Shown: positions 8,623 through 17,779 of the stretch, in pieces
How the letters are laid out: each line of letters opens with the position of its first letter
How positions within the stretch are numbered: position 1 is the first letter of the stretch
Origin: Acidobacteriota bacterium
Lineage (GTDB): Bacteria; Acidobacteriota; Vicinamibacteria; Vicinamibacterales; 2-12-FULL-66-21
DNA: 64,000 nt
Reading direction: 5' to 3'
Assembly (NCBI GenBank): GCA_016184105.1
Contig: JACPDI010000013.1
Coordinates: forward strand, 1 to 64,000
Notes under the pieces: generated by a model
The model's database searches: none
Told to the model about the DNA's origin: nothing
The model's input: the letters and a program-made list of their open reading frames with translations, nothing else
Made by a program: the position numbers and the translations under genes

Positions 8623-10485
8623 TCAGGACCCCGGCTGAAGATCGCCGCCTCTCGCGCCCCGGCACGCGAGCCCGCCGGCTGCGGCGCCGATGGCCCATGC
8701 GCTCGCGAGCAGCACGAGATGCTGCGGCGAGAAGAGCGCGCGGCCCAGCTGCCCCCAGTCGCGCAACAGCGCAATCCACGCGGGCACCGGCAGGAACGGC
8801 AGCGTCGGCGGATACGGCATCATCCAGCCCGCGATCGCGCCGCCGCCGAACAGCGCACCCGCGAGCGCGCCGCCCGCGCGGCCTGTCGAGGGCTGCGATC
8901 GCCGCAGCACGGCGAGCGCGACGACAAGCACGGGCAGGGCGGCGGTGAGTGCAACGGCGTGCCGCGCGTCGAACGCCATCACCACCAGCACGGCGGCGTA
9001 GCCCGCCGCAAACATCGCGGCGGCGGCCATGTCGCCGAGAGCGGCATGCTGCAGCCGCGAGCGGAAGCTCGCGTACACCCCGAGCGGCGCGCCGATGTGC
9101 ACCATCCCAATCAGCGCCATCAACGCGCGCGTCGTCCCCCACTGGCCGCCAGGAATGGTCGAGAGCGCCACCGCGCAGGCGATGATCCCGGAGACGAGCG
9201 CGATGTGCACACGAATGCGCTCGTCAGGCAACGACGCCCACGCCTTCTTGATGCTGCCGAACTCCAGCGCAAGGCCGATCGCCAGCGCGGCGAGCGCGTA
9301 CGGCGCGAGCCGCTCCACGCTCCGGCCAGACGACAGCACGTCCAGGCTGCCAGCCTGCAGCCCGATCAACACCAGCCACGCCACGGCCCACCAGCTGAGC
9401 GCGGCAAGCGCCAGCGTTGACGTGAGCTGCCGGCGCGCGGCGCACCAGCCAATCCGCGCCAGCGCGATCGCACTCGCAGATAGATGGCCGAACAAGACGA
9501 CCAGCTGAAGCTCCGCTGCCGCGGATGCGGGCGGCCCGGCCCGGAACGCGAGCAGCCCTTCACCGAACGCGACGAGCGCGATCGCCGCCGGCGCTGCCAG
9601 CTTCGCAACGCGCGGCGCGACGAGGCGCGCCCCGCGCCGCAGCGTCCAGTCCACGAGCTGCAGCGAGCCCATGGCGAAGCGGCCGCCCAGCCACATCCAG
9701 AACAGCGTCACGATCGCGGCGGCATCGATCAGAACGAACGCGGTCCATTCCACCGTCGGCGCCCAGCTCTTCAGCGCGGCGGACCCGAGCGTGAGCGCGG
9801 ATGCGGCGAGCGCGCCAACCCACGCGTACGCGAACGTCACGCGGGATGCCGCGGGCCGCATGGTCCGAAGCGCGACGACACCTGCGGCGAACAGCATGCC
9901 ACCGAGCAGCAGGCGCGCTGCCACCGGCTGCCAGCCGAGCGCGCGCCTCAGCCCCGACGGCCCCGCGCTCACGTACGCAAGACCGGCGGCGGCCGCGAGC
10001 CACCACAACAGAGCCGCGGTCCGCGACGACGTCCGGTGGATGACGAGCAGGAAAATCCATCCGAGCCACGCGACGGGGACGATTGCCATCGGCGTGGCAT
10101 TCCACGCGCCGCTGGCGAGGACGTGATAGAAGGCGAGCCACGGGCCCGCGACGGCAAGGGCGAGCGGCGTGCTCTGCGCCGCGGCGACGGCGAGCACCAA
10201 CGACCACGCGAACACGAAGAGCGCGAGGTGAACGGCGGACAGCGCGCCGCCGGCAATCGCCGGCGGCACGATCGCCGGCGACGAGGCGGCCACCGCCGCG
10301 GCCGTGAGGCCGAACAGGCCGATGAGAACCCCACGCTCGGCGGCGCCGAGCGACCAGGCGCGGCGGACCAGCGCCGCCAGCCGCCGGTACGACGCCAGCT
10401 TGAATCGCCGGACGTAGAGCCAGAGCCAGCGCAGCGCGTACGCGCCGCGCCGGCCCACCAGTGCGGCTACTGGACTTTCCGGCAC
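8623..10485 (-). CDS. large polytopic membrane protein, unknown
   Basis: A 620-residue, alanine- and leucine-rich protein with roughly fifteen predicted membrane-spanning helices from about residue 50 to the C-terminus. The N-terminus is basic (YVRRFKLASYRRLAALVRRA), which fits a cytoplasmic start. I see no transporter, oxidoreductase or glycosyltransferase signature. It overlaps the 3' end of the DUF4344 gene by 19 bases, so the two are probably translated from one mRNA. The role is unknown; it could be a helper for the secreted metalloprotein. Confidence 0.6.
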   Translation of the reverse strand: MPESPVAALVGRRGAYALRWLWLYVRRFKLASYRRLAALVRRAWSLGAAERGVLIGLFGLTAAAVAASSPAIVPPAIAGGALSAVHLALFVFAWSLVLAVAAAQSTPLALAVAGPWLAFYHVLASGAWNATPMAIVPVAWLGWIFLLVIHRTSSRTAALLWWLAAAAGLAYVSAGPSGLRRALGWQPVAARLLLGGMLFAAGVVALRTMRPAASRVTFAYAWVGALAASALTLGSAALKSWAPTVEWTAFVLIDAAAIVTLFWMWLGGRFAMGSLQLVDWTLRRGARLVAPRVAKLAAPAAIALVAFGEGLLAFRAGPPASAAAELQLVVLFGHLSASAIALARIGWCAARRQLTSTLALAALSWWAVAWLVLIGLQAGSLDVLSSGRSVERLAPYALAALAIGLALEFGSIKKAWASLPDERIRVHIALVSGIIACAVALSTIPGGQWGTTRALMALIGMVHIGAPLGVYASFRSRLQHAALGDMAAAAMFAAGYAAVLVVMAFDARHAVALTAALPVLVVALAVLRRSQPSTGRAGGALAGALFGGGAIAGWMMPYPPTLPFLPVPAWIALLRDWGQLGRALFSPQHLVLLASAWAIGAAAGGLACRGARGGDLQPGS

Positions 10486-11768
10486 GTGCCGTTCTGCGTG
10501 TGCATCACGCCGGCCGACGGCATCTGGAACGTCACGAACTCCGGCGACGGCGTGCCCGGAGGACCCTCGTAGTCAAAGCGCAGCACGTTGCTGCTCACGC
10601 CCCATCGCCCCCAGGCCGACATGTTCATGCCGTTTGCCATGATGTGCGCCTGGAACGTGGCGTTTGGCTGCAGCGTGATCCGCTGCTGGACGACCATGCC
10701 GCCCGGCGCGCCGTCGCACTGCCAGACGCCGGCCAGCGCGGTCGCACCCTGCGGCGGCGCCGGCGGCGCCGGCGGCGCCGGCGGCGTTTGACCGCCGCCA
10801 CCTCCGCCCTGCGGCGCCTGCTGCCCCTGTCCCTGCCCCTGCGCCGACGCGGCCGCGGCCATCGCGCGCGCGAAGCTCTGGGTGACCGAGGCAAACAGGT
10901 CGTGGCACAGGGTGATCTTCTTCTCAGACGGCGACCACCACGCGTTCACCTCGCCGCAGCCGCGGACGACGACAGGAATATCGTTGGGAAGGCTCACCGC
11001 CCTGCTGACCGAGGCGAGAAACGGCTGGAACACCGTGCCCTGGCGGTAGACGTTTTCAAACGCTCCGAAGGTGCCGCTCACCGCGGGGCCGTACTCGATC
11101 GTCAGCTCGCGCCCGCCAAACGTGCGCTCGAACCAGCCCGGCTCGTGCGGCGCCATCAGCACGTCCCACGCGGCGTACTTCGTCTTGTACTCTTCCGCGC
11201 ACCGGTTGAGACGCGACTGCGGCACGCCGTCCTTCACCGCGCGTCCGACGAAGCGCAGCGGATCGGCGCCGGTGGCGAGGCACAGAATGTTGTAGTAGCG
11301 CCGTTCGTCCGGCGAGTGCTCGTCGTACCACGCGATCTTGCCGCCGGCGTTCGCGCGCTCGGCGGCGGCCAGCTTCCAGAACAACGCGCCGGAGTACACG
11401 AGATCCGCGATGGCGCCCTTCTGATCCTCCGGCGCCTCGGTGAGCGCGGACGTCAGAACGAAAGTCGCGAACTCGTCGGCCACGTCTTCCTGCGGGCCGA
11501 TCGCGGGCAGCTTCAGCTCGGAGATGAGCATGTGCCCCGCCTCGTGCAGGAAGACGAACATCATGGCGCTGACCGACAGCCCCGTCACCTGCATCTGCGC
11601 GTCGCGCGACAGGCCGGTGACGTCCCCCATCGGCAGCGGCGGCATCGAGGCGGTCGCATCGGAACGCGTGGGTCCGGACGAAGAGAGACGGCCGAAGTAA
11701 TTGGCGGTTCCCAGCAATAAAACGACTACCACGGCGGCGGCAATCAGCTGATTGCGCGACACAGTCAT
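10467..11768 (-). CDS. DUF4344-type putative zinc metalloprotein, membrane-anchored
   Basis: A 433-residue protein with an N-terminal membrane helix (residues 6-22), so the bulk is probably periplasmic. A zinc-binding HEAGH motif lies at 75-79 in MFVFLHEAGHMLISELKLP. A conserved acidic stretch, EDVADEFATFVL, sits about 15 residues later, as in DUF4344 proteins. A glutamine/glycine/proline-rich linker (about 310-340) is encoded partly by a tandem GGCGGCGCC repeat at about 10753-10787 and joins a small C-terminal domain of lipocalin-like strands. The family is classed as putative metallopeptidases, but peptidase activity is not demonstrated by sequence alone. It precedes and overlaps the large membrane protein gene. 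Confidence 0.75.
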   Translation of the reverse strand: MTVSRNQLIAAAVVVVLLLGTANYFGRLSSSGPTRSDATASMPPLPMGDVTGLSRDAQMQVTGLSVSAMMFVFLHEAGHMLISELKLPAIGPQEDVADEFATFVLTSALTEAPEDQKGAIADLVYSGALFWKLAAAERANAGGKIAWYDEHSPDERRYYNILCLATGADPLRFVGRAVKDGVPQSRLNRCAEEYKTKYAAWDVLMAPHEPGWFERTFGGRELTIEYGPAVSGTFGAFENVYRQGTVFQPFLASVSRAVSLPNDIPVVVRGCGEVNAWWSPSEKKITLCHDLFASVTQSFARAMAAAASAQGQGQGQQAPQGGGGGGQTPPAPPAPPAPPQGATALAGVWQCDGAPGGMVVQQRITLQPNATFQAHIMANGMNMSAWGRWGVSSNVLRFDYEGPPGTPSPEFVTFQMPSAGVMHTQNGTCRKVQ

Positions 11769-11917
11769 TGGGTGCTCCCTTGGATGCGGTCGCTATAGAA
11801 TGCGGTACGACGCACCCGGGGTCAACGAATTAACGGCTGTGCCCGATCCGCACGCGCGGCGCCGGAAATTGAACACTGCGGGGCCCACGTCCCACGATTG
11901 AGATGAAGGAGCGGCTC

Positions 11918-12325
11918 ATGCTCAAAGCACATCTCGCGAAGGAAATCGTCCTGCGAATGCCGAACGAGATCGGCACGCTCAACGGCGTCGCCAAGACGCT
12001 CGCCGACAAGGGCTTCAACATCCTCGCCGTGAGCGCCTGGGTGGAGGGGCCGGACGTCGTCATCCGGCTGCTCATGGACGACACGTCGCGCGCGGCAGAC
12101 ACGATGAAGGCGCGCGGCTACCACGTGCGCGAAGTGGACGTCGTCGTCGCCGAGATCCCGCACAAGCCCGGCATGCTGCGGAGCATCACCGACAAGCTGG
12201 CGCAGGAGGAGATCGACATCCACCACCTGTATGCCACGTCAGGGCGCGGTCAGGACCAGGGGCTGGTCGTCTTCGCGACCGCGCACAACGATCGCGCGCT
12301 CGTCCGGCTGAACGCCGGGCACTAG
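11918..12325 (+). CDS. ACT-domain protein (tandem ACT)
   Basis: A soluble protein of 135 residues made of two ACT-like modules. Module one begins EIVLRMPNEIGTLNGVAKTL and module two DVVVAEIPHKPGMLRSITDK. Both show the small-ligand loop between the first strand and helix. ACT tandems bind amino acids or related metabolites and usually regulate enzymes or work alone as sensors; no catalytic domain is attached. The ATG at 11918 is chosen because AAGGAG lies six bases upstream, in preference to the ATG at 11903. Its stop abuts the stop of the convergent acetyltransferase gene. Confidence 0.75.
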   Translation: MLKAHLAKEIVLRMPNEIGTLNGVAKTLADKGFNILAVSAWVEGPDVVIRLLMDDTSRAADTMKARGYHVREVDVVVAEIPHKPGMLRSITDKLAQEEIDIHHLYATSGRGQDQGLVVFATAHNDRALVRLNAGH

Positions 12326-12853
12326 CTACGTCGCGATTGGCGGGCGCTGCGACTGGTTCTCCGGGATCAGCCGCTCGACGATGACGACGTCGAGCCATCG
12401 GCCGTCGAGGCGGGCGTGCTTTTCGTAGGTGCCGACCTCGCGGAAGCCGCACGCGCGGCAGAGCGCGCGGCTCGCGGCGTTGGACGGAAACACGCGCGAG
12501 ACGAGCTTCCAGTAGCCGCGCTCGCGCGCGACGGCGGCGAGCGCCTCGAGCAGCCGCCGGCCGACGCCGCGGCCGCGAGCGGCGCGATCGAGATACACGG
12601 ACACCTCCGCGATGCCGGCATAGCATGCCCGCGGCCGATAGCTGCCCGTGCCCGCCCATCCGATCACGCGGCCGTCTTCCTCGGCGACCACCATCGGAAA
12701 CCGCGCGCGGTCCTGCAGCCGCGCCTCGATATCGGCGGCGCTGCGTGGCTCTGTCTCGAACGTCGCGCCGCGCTCGGCGATACCCTGGTTGTAGATGGCG
12801 GCAACAGCCGCCGCATCGGCAAGCTCCGCCTGCCTGATGGTGAGCTGCATCAT
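12326..12853 (-). CDS. GNAT N-acetyltransferase, phosphinothricin/ArsN1-like
   Basis: Cytoplasmic acetyl-CoA-dependent N-acetyltransferase of about 175 residues. It begins MMQLTIRQAELADAAAVAAI and has the subgroup motif YNQGIAERGATFETEPR. The acetyl-CoA pyrophosphate loop is RAARGRGVGRRLLEAL (R-x-x-G-x-G/A type), and ASRALCRACGFREVGTYEKH is the conserved C-terminal motif. The substrate could be phosphinothricin-like amino acids, methionine sulfone/sulfoximine or arsinothricin. An upstream TTG at 12901 overlaps the stop of the preceding coiled-coil gene and may be the real, translationally coupled start; neither start has a clear ribosome-binding site. Confidence 0.8.
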   Translation of the reverse strand: MMQLTIRQAELADAAAVAAIYNQGIAERGATFETEPRSAADIEARLQDRARFPMVVAEEDGRVIGWAGTGSYRPRACYAGIAEVSVYLDRAARGRGVGRRLLEALAAVARERGYWKLVSRVFPSNAASRALCRACGFREVGTYEKHARLDGRWLDVVIVERLIPENQSQRPPIAT

Positions 12854-12897
12854 GAGAGGGCGCTGCCGCGTGAGGGGACGCACCGCCTCGGGCGGCG

Positions 12898-13224
12898 TCA
12901 ATGTTTGCGGCGATGCTCGAGGGCGGTCACGCGCCCGTCGATCGCGTCGAGCCTCCGATCGGTCGCGTCATGGCGGCGCTCGTGCGCGTCGACGCGATCG
13001 CGCAAGGCGAAGTGCCCATCCAGCACCTGCTGGAAGCGCATCTCCAGCCGCGCCCCGACCATGCTCATGTGACTCTTGAGCGTTTCGGTCATTTCGTCGA
13101 AGCGCCGGTCGACCGCTTCGAATCGGGCGTCGACCTGCCCGAACCGCGCATTCTCCTGATCGAAACCCTGCCGCATCTCCGCGGCCAGTTGGTCGATCCT
13201 GCGCTCCAGCGATTCGTCCGCCAT
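12898..13224 (-). CDS. coiled-coil protein with repeating R-F-x-x-V/M-D units
   Basis: A 108-residue hydrophilic protein built of a regular repeat: FDQENARFGQVDARFEAVDR and then RFDEMTETLKSH, with a similar basic tail ERRHDATDRRLDAIDGRVTA. The pattern predicts a long parallel coiled coil resembling phage-fibre or chemoreceptor-like rods, with no signal peptide or membrane helix. Function is unknown. It overlaps the possible TTG start of the acetyltransferase gene by four bases. Confidence 0.55.
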   Translation of the reverse strand: MADESLERRIDQLAAEMRQGFDQENARFGQVDARFEAVDRRFDEMTETLKSHMSMVGARLEMRFQQVLDGHFALRDRVDAHERRHDATDRRLDAIDGRVTALEHRRKH

Positions 13225-13492
13225 CTCCCGTCCTCCGAGGATAGTAGCATCGTCTCGACGTGCCTTGCATCCCGACTATCGCCACTTGCGTGCCGCGGAT
13301 GATTTCTGCGGAAAACAGCGGAACTGCGTGAGGTAAGGACGCGGCCGTCGCAATAGTTGCGCGCGTGTGCGCCTTCGCGCGTGGATAATTCTTCGCTCAG
13401 CGCGCCGCGGTGACACAGCACAAGGCGGGCATCTGAATGCTCTGATATCCTCGAACGTCGGGGCTGCAATGCCGCTCCGCGGAGGTTGAAAG

Positions 13493-15517
13493 ATGCAACG
13501 ACTCATCCTTGCCATCACCCTGACGGCATTGTTCGCCGCGACGGCGGCGGGCCGCATAGACGAGGGGATGTGGACGCTCGATAACTTCCCGAAGGCGGAC
13601 GTCGCGCAGAAATACAAAGTCCAGATCACGGACGAATGGCTCGACGGGCTGCAGACCGCGGTGGTGCGCCTCGAGAGCGGGTGCACGGCGTCTTTTGTTT
13701 CCCCGGAGGGCCTGGTGCTCACCAACCACCACTGCGCCCAGACGTGCCTCGCGGAGAACTCCACCGCGCAGCGCGATCTTGTGGCCGGCGGCTACCTCGC
13801 GGACGCGCGAAACGATGAAATCCGGTGCCAGGGCGAGCAGGCATCCGTCCTGATGGACACGCAGGATGTCACGCCCGACGTGACGCGTGCGCTGGCGGGC
13901 GTCGCCGCCGCGGACGCCGCACGCACGCGCAACCAGGTGCTGACGAAGCTCGAGGAGCGCTGCGAAGCAGAGTCCAGGAGCGCAGGCCGTCCGCTCAAGT
14001 GCGAAGCGGTCACGCTCTACCAGGGCGGCCAGCACCGGCTCTACAAGTACAAACGTTACGACGATGTGCGGCTGGCGTTTGCGCCGGAGTCTGACATCGC
14101 CGCATTCGGCGGTGATCCGGATAACTTCCAGTTCCCGCGGTGGTGTCTCGACATGTCGCTCCTGCGCGTGTACGAGAACGGCAAGCCCGCCGCGACACCC
14201 GGTCATCTGTCCTTCAATTGGGCGGGCGCGAAGGAAGGGGAGCCCGTCTTCGTCTCCGGCCATCCGGGGACGACGCAGCGGCTGCTGACGATCGCGCAGT
14301 TGAAGACGCAGCGCGACCTGTTCCTGCCGTTCTGGCTGCTGCGCTTCTCGGAACTGCGCGGCCGGCTGGCGCAATATTCGAAGACCTCCCCCGAGGCGGC
14401 GCGCACCGCGAAGGACTACCTCGACACGATCGAGAACAGCCACAAGGTGCGGCGCATGCAGCTGGCGACGCTGCTCGACGATCGCCTGATGGAGCAGCGC
14501 GCCCGGCAGGAACAGAAGCTTCGCGAGGCGGTGATGGCGAGCGCCGAGCTGAAGGCGCGCGCCGGATCGGCGTGGGACGACATCGCGCGCGCGGAGGCGA
14601 GGTATCGGGACATCCTCGTGCCGTACACGTGGATCGAAGGGGGCGCCGGGTTCAACAGCGACCTCTTCGCGTACGCGCGGTCGCTGCTGCGCGCCGCCGA
14701 CGAGCGCGCCAAGCCGAGCGCCGAACGGTTGCGCGAGTACACCGACACGCAACTGGGACATCTGAAGCAGACGCTGGCCGCCGAGACACCCGTCTACCCG
14801 GAGTTGGAACAGGCGCGCCTGTCGTTCTCCCTCGAGCGCATGCGCGAGTACCTCGGGCCGGATCACCCGGTGGTGAAGTCGTCGCTGGGGAAGGCATCGC
14901 CCGACGAACGCGCGAAGGCGCTCGTCACCCTCTCGACGCTGGGAGACCCGAAGGTGCGAACGGCGCTCTTCGAAGGCGGCAAGGCAGCAATCGAGGCGAG
15001 CCAGGATCCCATGATCGCGCTCGCTCGTGAGATTGACGGCGAGGCGCGGGCGCTGCGCAAGGTGTACGAGAACGAGGTGCAGGTGCCCGAGCAGCGCGCG
15101 CAGCAGGCGATTGCGGACGCGCGCTTCAAGGTGTACGGCACCAGCCTGTACCCCGATGCCACCTTCACGCTGCGGCTCTCATACGGCGCGGTGCAGGGTT
15201 GGACGGAAGCCGGCCGCCGCATCGAACCGTTCACGCGCCTCGATCGGCTCTACGGGCGCGCGACCGGCGCGCGGCCGTTCGCGCTGCCGCAGCGCTGGGT
15301 TGCCGCCAGGACGCGCCTCGATATGAATACCCCCGTCAACTTCTCCACCACCAACGACATCGTCGGAGGGAACTCGGGGAGCGCGGTGGTGAACGCCAGG
15401 CCGACGTTTACGGCGCGGCGGAGATTGCGAAGGAACTGGGGATCGCGGAAGCCGCGAAAAAGGTGGCGAGGCGGTAGAGATTCTGCGGCTTCCCGCGTGC
15501 GTTCTGCGGCGAGGTGA
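13493..15517 (+). pseudogene. S46 dipeptidyl-peptidase-like serine protease, 3' deletion and frameshift
   Basis: A secreted (periplasmic) serine exopeptidase of the S46 family. It has GGAGG eight bases before the ATG and an N-terminal signal peptide. The chymotrypsin-like half carries the catalytic His in GLVLTNHHCAQTC, the Asp region in FGGDPDNFQFPRWCLDM and the nucleophile motif NDIVGGNSGSAVVN. Right after AVVNA the frame changes. The true C-terminal tail, DVYGAAEIAKELGIAEAAKK, is found immediately downstream in another frame and ends at 15477. About 45 residues that normally lie between these points, including the G-L-I-F-D-G-N region, are absent. As read, the protein ends in an unrelated basic tail. 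Loss of this segment should inactivate the enzyme unless it is an assembly collapse. Confidence 0.8.
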
Positions 15518-15520
15518 GAC

Positions 15521-15886
15521 TCAGGCGGCAGGGCCCTTTCGCTGCCGCCTTCTGCGCTCCTGCTTCACCGTGCGCGGGAGCGGCGCCGAGACAGGAGCCA
15601 TGCGGCGCTCGACCTCGAAATCGCCCCACAGGTCTCGCGCGAACGCCTCGCCACGCTCCACGCTGGCGAGCGCTTCACCCACAGAGTGCCGGTACGCGCG
15701 CGCCTGCTCCGGCGTGATGGGCGCCGCGTCGGGCTGGACCGCGTCCAGCAGGGCCGCCGACAGGTCCTTTACGGTCGCGAGCGCGTGATGATAGCGGATC
15801 AGGAGTTCGCGAAGCCGCGTGGCCTCGGTCGGCGCCGCTGCGGCCGCCTCTCCGGTGCCGAGTGCGGGAAGTGACAGCTCGCTCAT
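15521..15886 (-). CDS. small protein coupled to the HTH gene, unknown
   Basis: A 121-residue soluble protein whose ATG overlaps the TGA of the upstream HTH-domain gene (ATGA), so the two are translationally coupled. The centre is helical (LRELLIRYHHALATVKDLSA) and the C-terminus is strongly basic (RTVKQERRRRQRKG). No family is recognised. Coupling suggests that it works with the HTH protein. Confidence 0.55.
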   Translation of the reverse strand: MSELSLPALGTGEAAAAAPTEATRLRELLIRYHHALATVKDLSAALLDAVQPDAAPITPEQARAYRHSVGEALASVERGEAFARDLWGDFEVERRMAPVSAPLPRTVKQERRRRQRKGPAA

Positions 15887-16410
15887 GGGTCCACCTGCGG
15901 GTTCAGCGACCAGGCCGGTGTGTCGGCGTCCGCACCTTCGAGCGCCGGCGCGCGCCCGCCGTTGGCGACGCCGTGCAGCCACCACGCCAGCCGCGTCAGC
16001 AGCCGGCTCCACCACGGCGCGGGCGTCGCGTCGAGAAACAACCGGATCGGCGCGACCGGCGGACGCGCCACGCGCGGCGCCGGTGCCGGCGCCCCGAGCG
16101 CCAGAGCATCCCCTCGCGCCGCGCGATCGATATTCAGCACCGCCAGGTCGGGAAACAGCGTTGCGAATTCCTCGACCGTCTCGGCCGGATCCAGGCCGAC
16201 CAGCGCCGCGTAGCCTCGCACGTACGACCGGCTGTAGAGGCCGGCGGGCCATCGGCGGCACGTTCCGTCTTCGAGAGCGGCAATCAGCGACGAGCTGAGC
16301 TTGGTTTCCTCAGCGATGCGCTCGATCGAAAGCTTGCGCCGCTCGCGCGCCAGGCGCAGGCGGGTTCCAAAGAGCGTGCGTTCTGTCAATGAACGTTCCC
16401 CGGGGAGCAC
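15883..16410 (-). CDS. helix-turn-helix (RodZ-like HTH_25) protein
   Basis: A 175-residue protein. Residues about 12-75 form a Cro/RodZ-type HTH: GTRLRLARERRKLSIERIAE, then SSSLIAALEDG and LYSRSYVRGYAALVGLDP. This matches the N-terminal domain of RodZ and HTH_25 proteins. Downstream are a proline-rich linker and a short tryptophan-rich, weakly hydrophobic segment (TPAPWWSRLLTRLAWWL) where RodZ would have its membrane helix, but the periplasmic domain is missing. It may be a short RodZ-like or transcription-related protein. The start is uncertain: GTG at 16410 or a TTG at 16389 with GGGGAA upstream. Confidence 0.65.
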   Translation of the reverse strand: MLPGERSLTERTLFGTRLRLARERRKLSIERIAEETKLSSSLIAALEDGTCRRWPAGLYSRSYVRGYAALVGLDPAETVEEFATLFPDLAVLNIDRAARGDALALGAPAPAPRVARPPVAPIRLFLDATPAPWWSRLLTRLAWWLHGVANGGRAPALEGADADTPAWSLNPQVDP

Positions 16411-16548
16411 AAGAGAAGGTCACGAGCACTGTAGGCCCACGATCGCGCGGAATCAAGCTGAGCAGAACGGTTTTGCGGGGATGAGTGTCGTCCGAGAGTG
16501 ACCGCGTGCTCGCGCGTGGGCGTCGCGGGCACGCGGTGCGTGAGGAGT

Positions 16549-16580
16549 GACGAGATCCGTCCGGCCGGACCGATCTCGTC
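16549..16580. terminator. palindromic hairpin, possible terminator
   Basis: Near-perfect palindrome. The outer arms are GACGAGATC and GATCTCGTC, and the centre is the self-complementary GTCCGGCCGGAC. It lies exactly at the 3' end of the small secreted-protein gene on the minus strand. There is no following T-run, so factor-independent termination is doubtful; it could protect the mRNA end. The remaining bases of 16411-16548 show nothing clear. Confidence 0.4.
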
Positions 16581-16957
16581 TAGCGGCAGATCGCGCCGGC
16601 AAACGCCAGCGACTCGGCGTGCAGGTCGTCGCCGGCGCGGCGGCCGGTGATGCGCACGAGCTTCCCGACACTGTCCCGCAGCTTGATGCTGCGTCCGCTG
16701 GTCACGGTCATGCTCACGCTGCGCCTCGTGATGAACCCGGTCTTCCACGAGCGCGCCCGTGGCGCGTTCGGTCCGGTGATGTCGGTCAGCATGAACCGCG
16801 CGCCGTGGTCCGCCGAGCGGAGGCAGCCGACAAAGGTCACCACCTCGCCACGGTCCGCGACAGCACGCTTCGACGCTTTGGCCGGCGCGGGCGAGCTGAC
16901 CGCCGCGGCCGCGAACACCAGCAGGATGAACACGGTTGCGAACAGGCGTTTGGCCAC
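16580..16957 (-). CDS. small secreted protein, OB-fold-like
   Basis: A 125-residue exported protein. The GTG start at 16957 is chosen because AAGGAG precedes it by about eight bases and the frame then begins directly with a signal peptide (KRLFATVFILLVFAAAAVSS). The mature part reads as alternating beta strands (EVVTFVGCLRSADHGARFML, SVGKLVRITGRRAG), reminiscent of small periplasmic OB-fold proteins with two cysteines. Function is unknown. Confidence 0.6.
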   Translation of the reverse strand: MAKRLFATVFILLVFAAAAVSSPAPAKASKRAVADRGEVVTFVGCLRSADHGARFMLTDITGPNAPRARSWKTGFITRRSVSMTVTSGRSIKLRDSVGKLVRITGRRAGDDLHAESLAFAGAICR

Positions 16958-17142
16958 AGGCCTCTCCTTGTGCCGGGGGAGTCGGCGTGGAGGGTGCAAC
17001 GGCAATGCCTGAAGAGGAGGGCGCTAACCTGCTGTGGCGGCGGGGTTAGCGCGGATCGGCCAACCCCGCCTGGTGTGCGCGCGACAGATCCGTGCGCGCC
17101 GATCTCGGTTTCGTGCGCGCCGCGAACGCCGCGCCTCGATCG

Positions 17143-17661
17143 CTACTGCGTCTTCTTCAGGCGCGGGTCGTCCTGCGGATTGATGTACGTCAGCTCGAAC
17201 GGCCCCATGGCGTGGATCTGCAGCACGGTTGCCCCTTTCGCCCGCACGTAATGCGCCGCCTTCTTCGGCATCCTCACGAACGATCCGGCGGCGAGCGGGC
17301 GCATGGCGCTCTCCTCGGCCTTCTCGCCCATGCCGACGACGAGCGTGCCTTCGAGGACGGTGACGTTCTCGTCGGTTGGATGCCAGTGGGGAGCGACCGT
17401 GTAGCCATCCGGGAATCTCACGCGGATGACGAACTGGCCCGCCTTCGTGGGATCGCCGGCGAGGACCGCCGCCTGTGCGCCGGCGGGGAGGGCCGGGGGC
17501 GCCGGGCCCCACGTGACGTCGCCGGCCGCGACCATCGCGTGCGCGGACGCCGTGTCCGGCTTCGGCTGCATGCCCGCGTGCGCCTGCGCCCCGAGAGTCG
17601 CCGCCGCGGCCGCGAAGATGGCCGCTGTTCCGAGTGCCGCCGCGAACCTGGTCAATCTCAT
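17143..17661 (-). CDS. exported cupin-domain protein
   Basis: A 172-residue protein. ATG 17661 has GAGGAG upstream and is followed by a signal peptide (LTRFAAALGTAAIFAAAAAT). The mature part is a single small cupin. The metal-site motif 1 is GYTVAPHWHPTDENVTVLEG and motif 2 covers AGSFVRMPKKAAHYVRA. Two His and a Glu in motif 1 plus a His in motif 2 are the expected ligands. Proteins of this type occur widely as periplasmic DUF4437/cupin-2 members without a known substrate. The TonB receptor gene diverges 118 bases away. Confidence 0.75.
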   Translation of the reverse strand: MRLTRFAAALGTAAIFAAAAATLGAQAHAGMQPKPDTASAHAMVAAGDVTWGPAPPALPAGAQAAVLAGDPTKAGQFVIRVRFPDGYTVAPHWHPTDENVTVLEGTLVVGMGEKAEESAMRPLAAGSFVRMPKKAAHYVRAKGATVLQIHAMGPFELTYINPQDDPRLKKTQ

Positions 17662-17779
17662 GCGTTTCTCCTCCTCAGCCCACTGCAAGGAGGCAGACTG
17701 TAGCGCGGAGAAGAGCGAATGTCGAGACATTCCGTTGGGCTATAATCCCGCGCACTGCGTCTCTCTTCACGGAGGCTTC

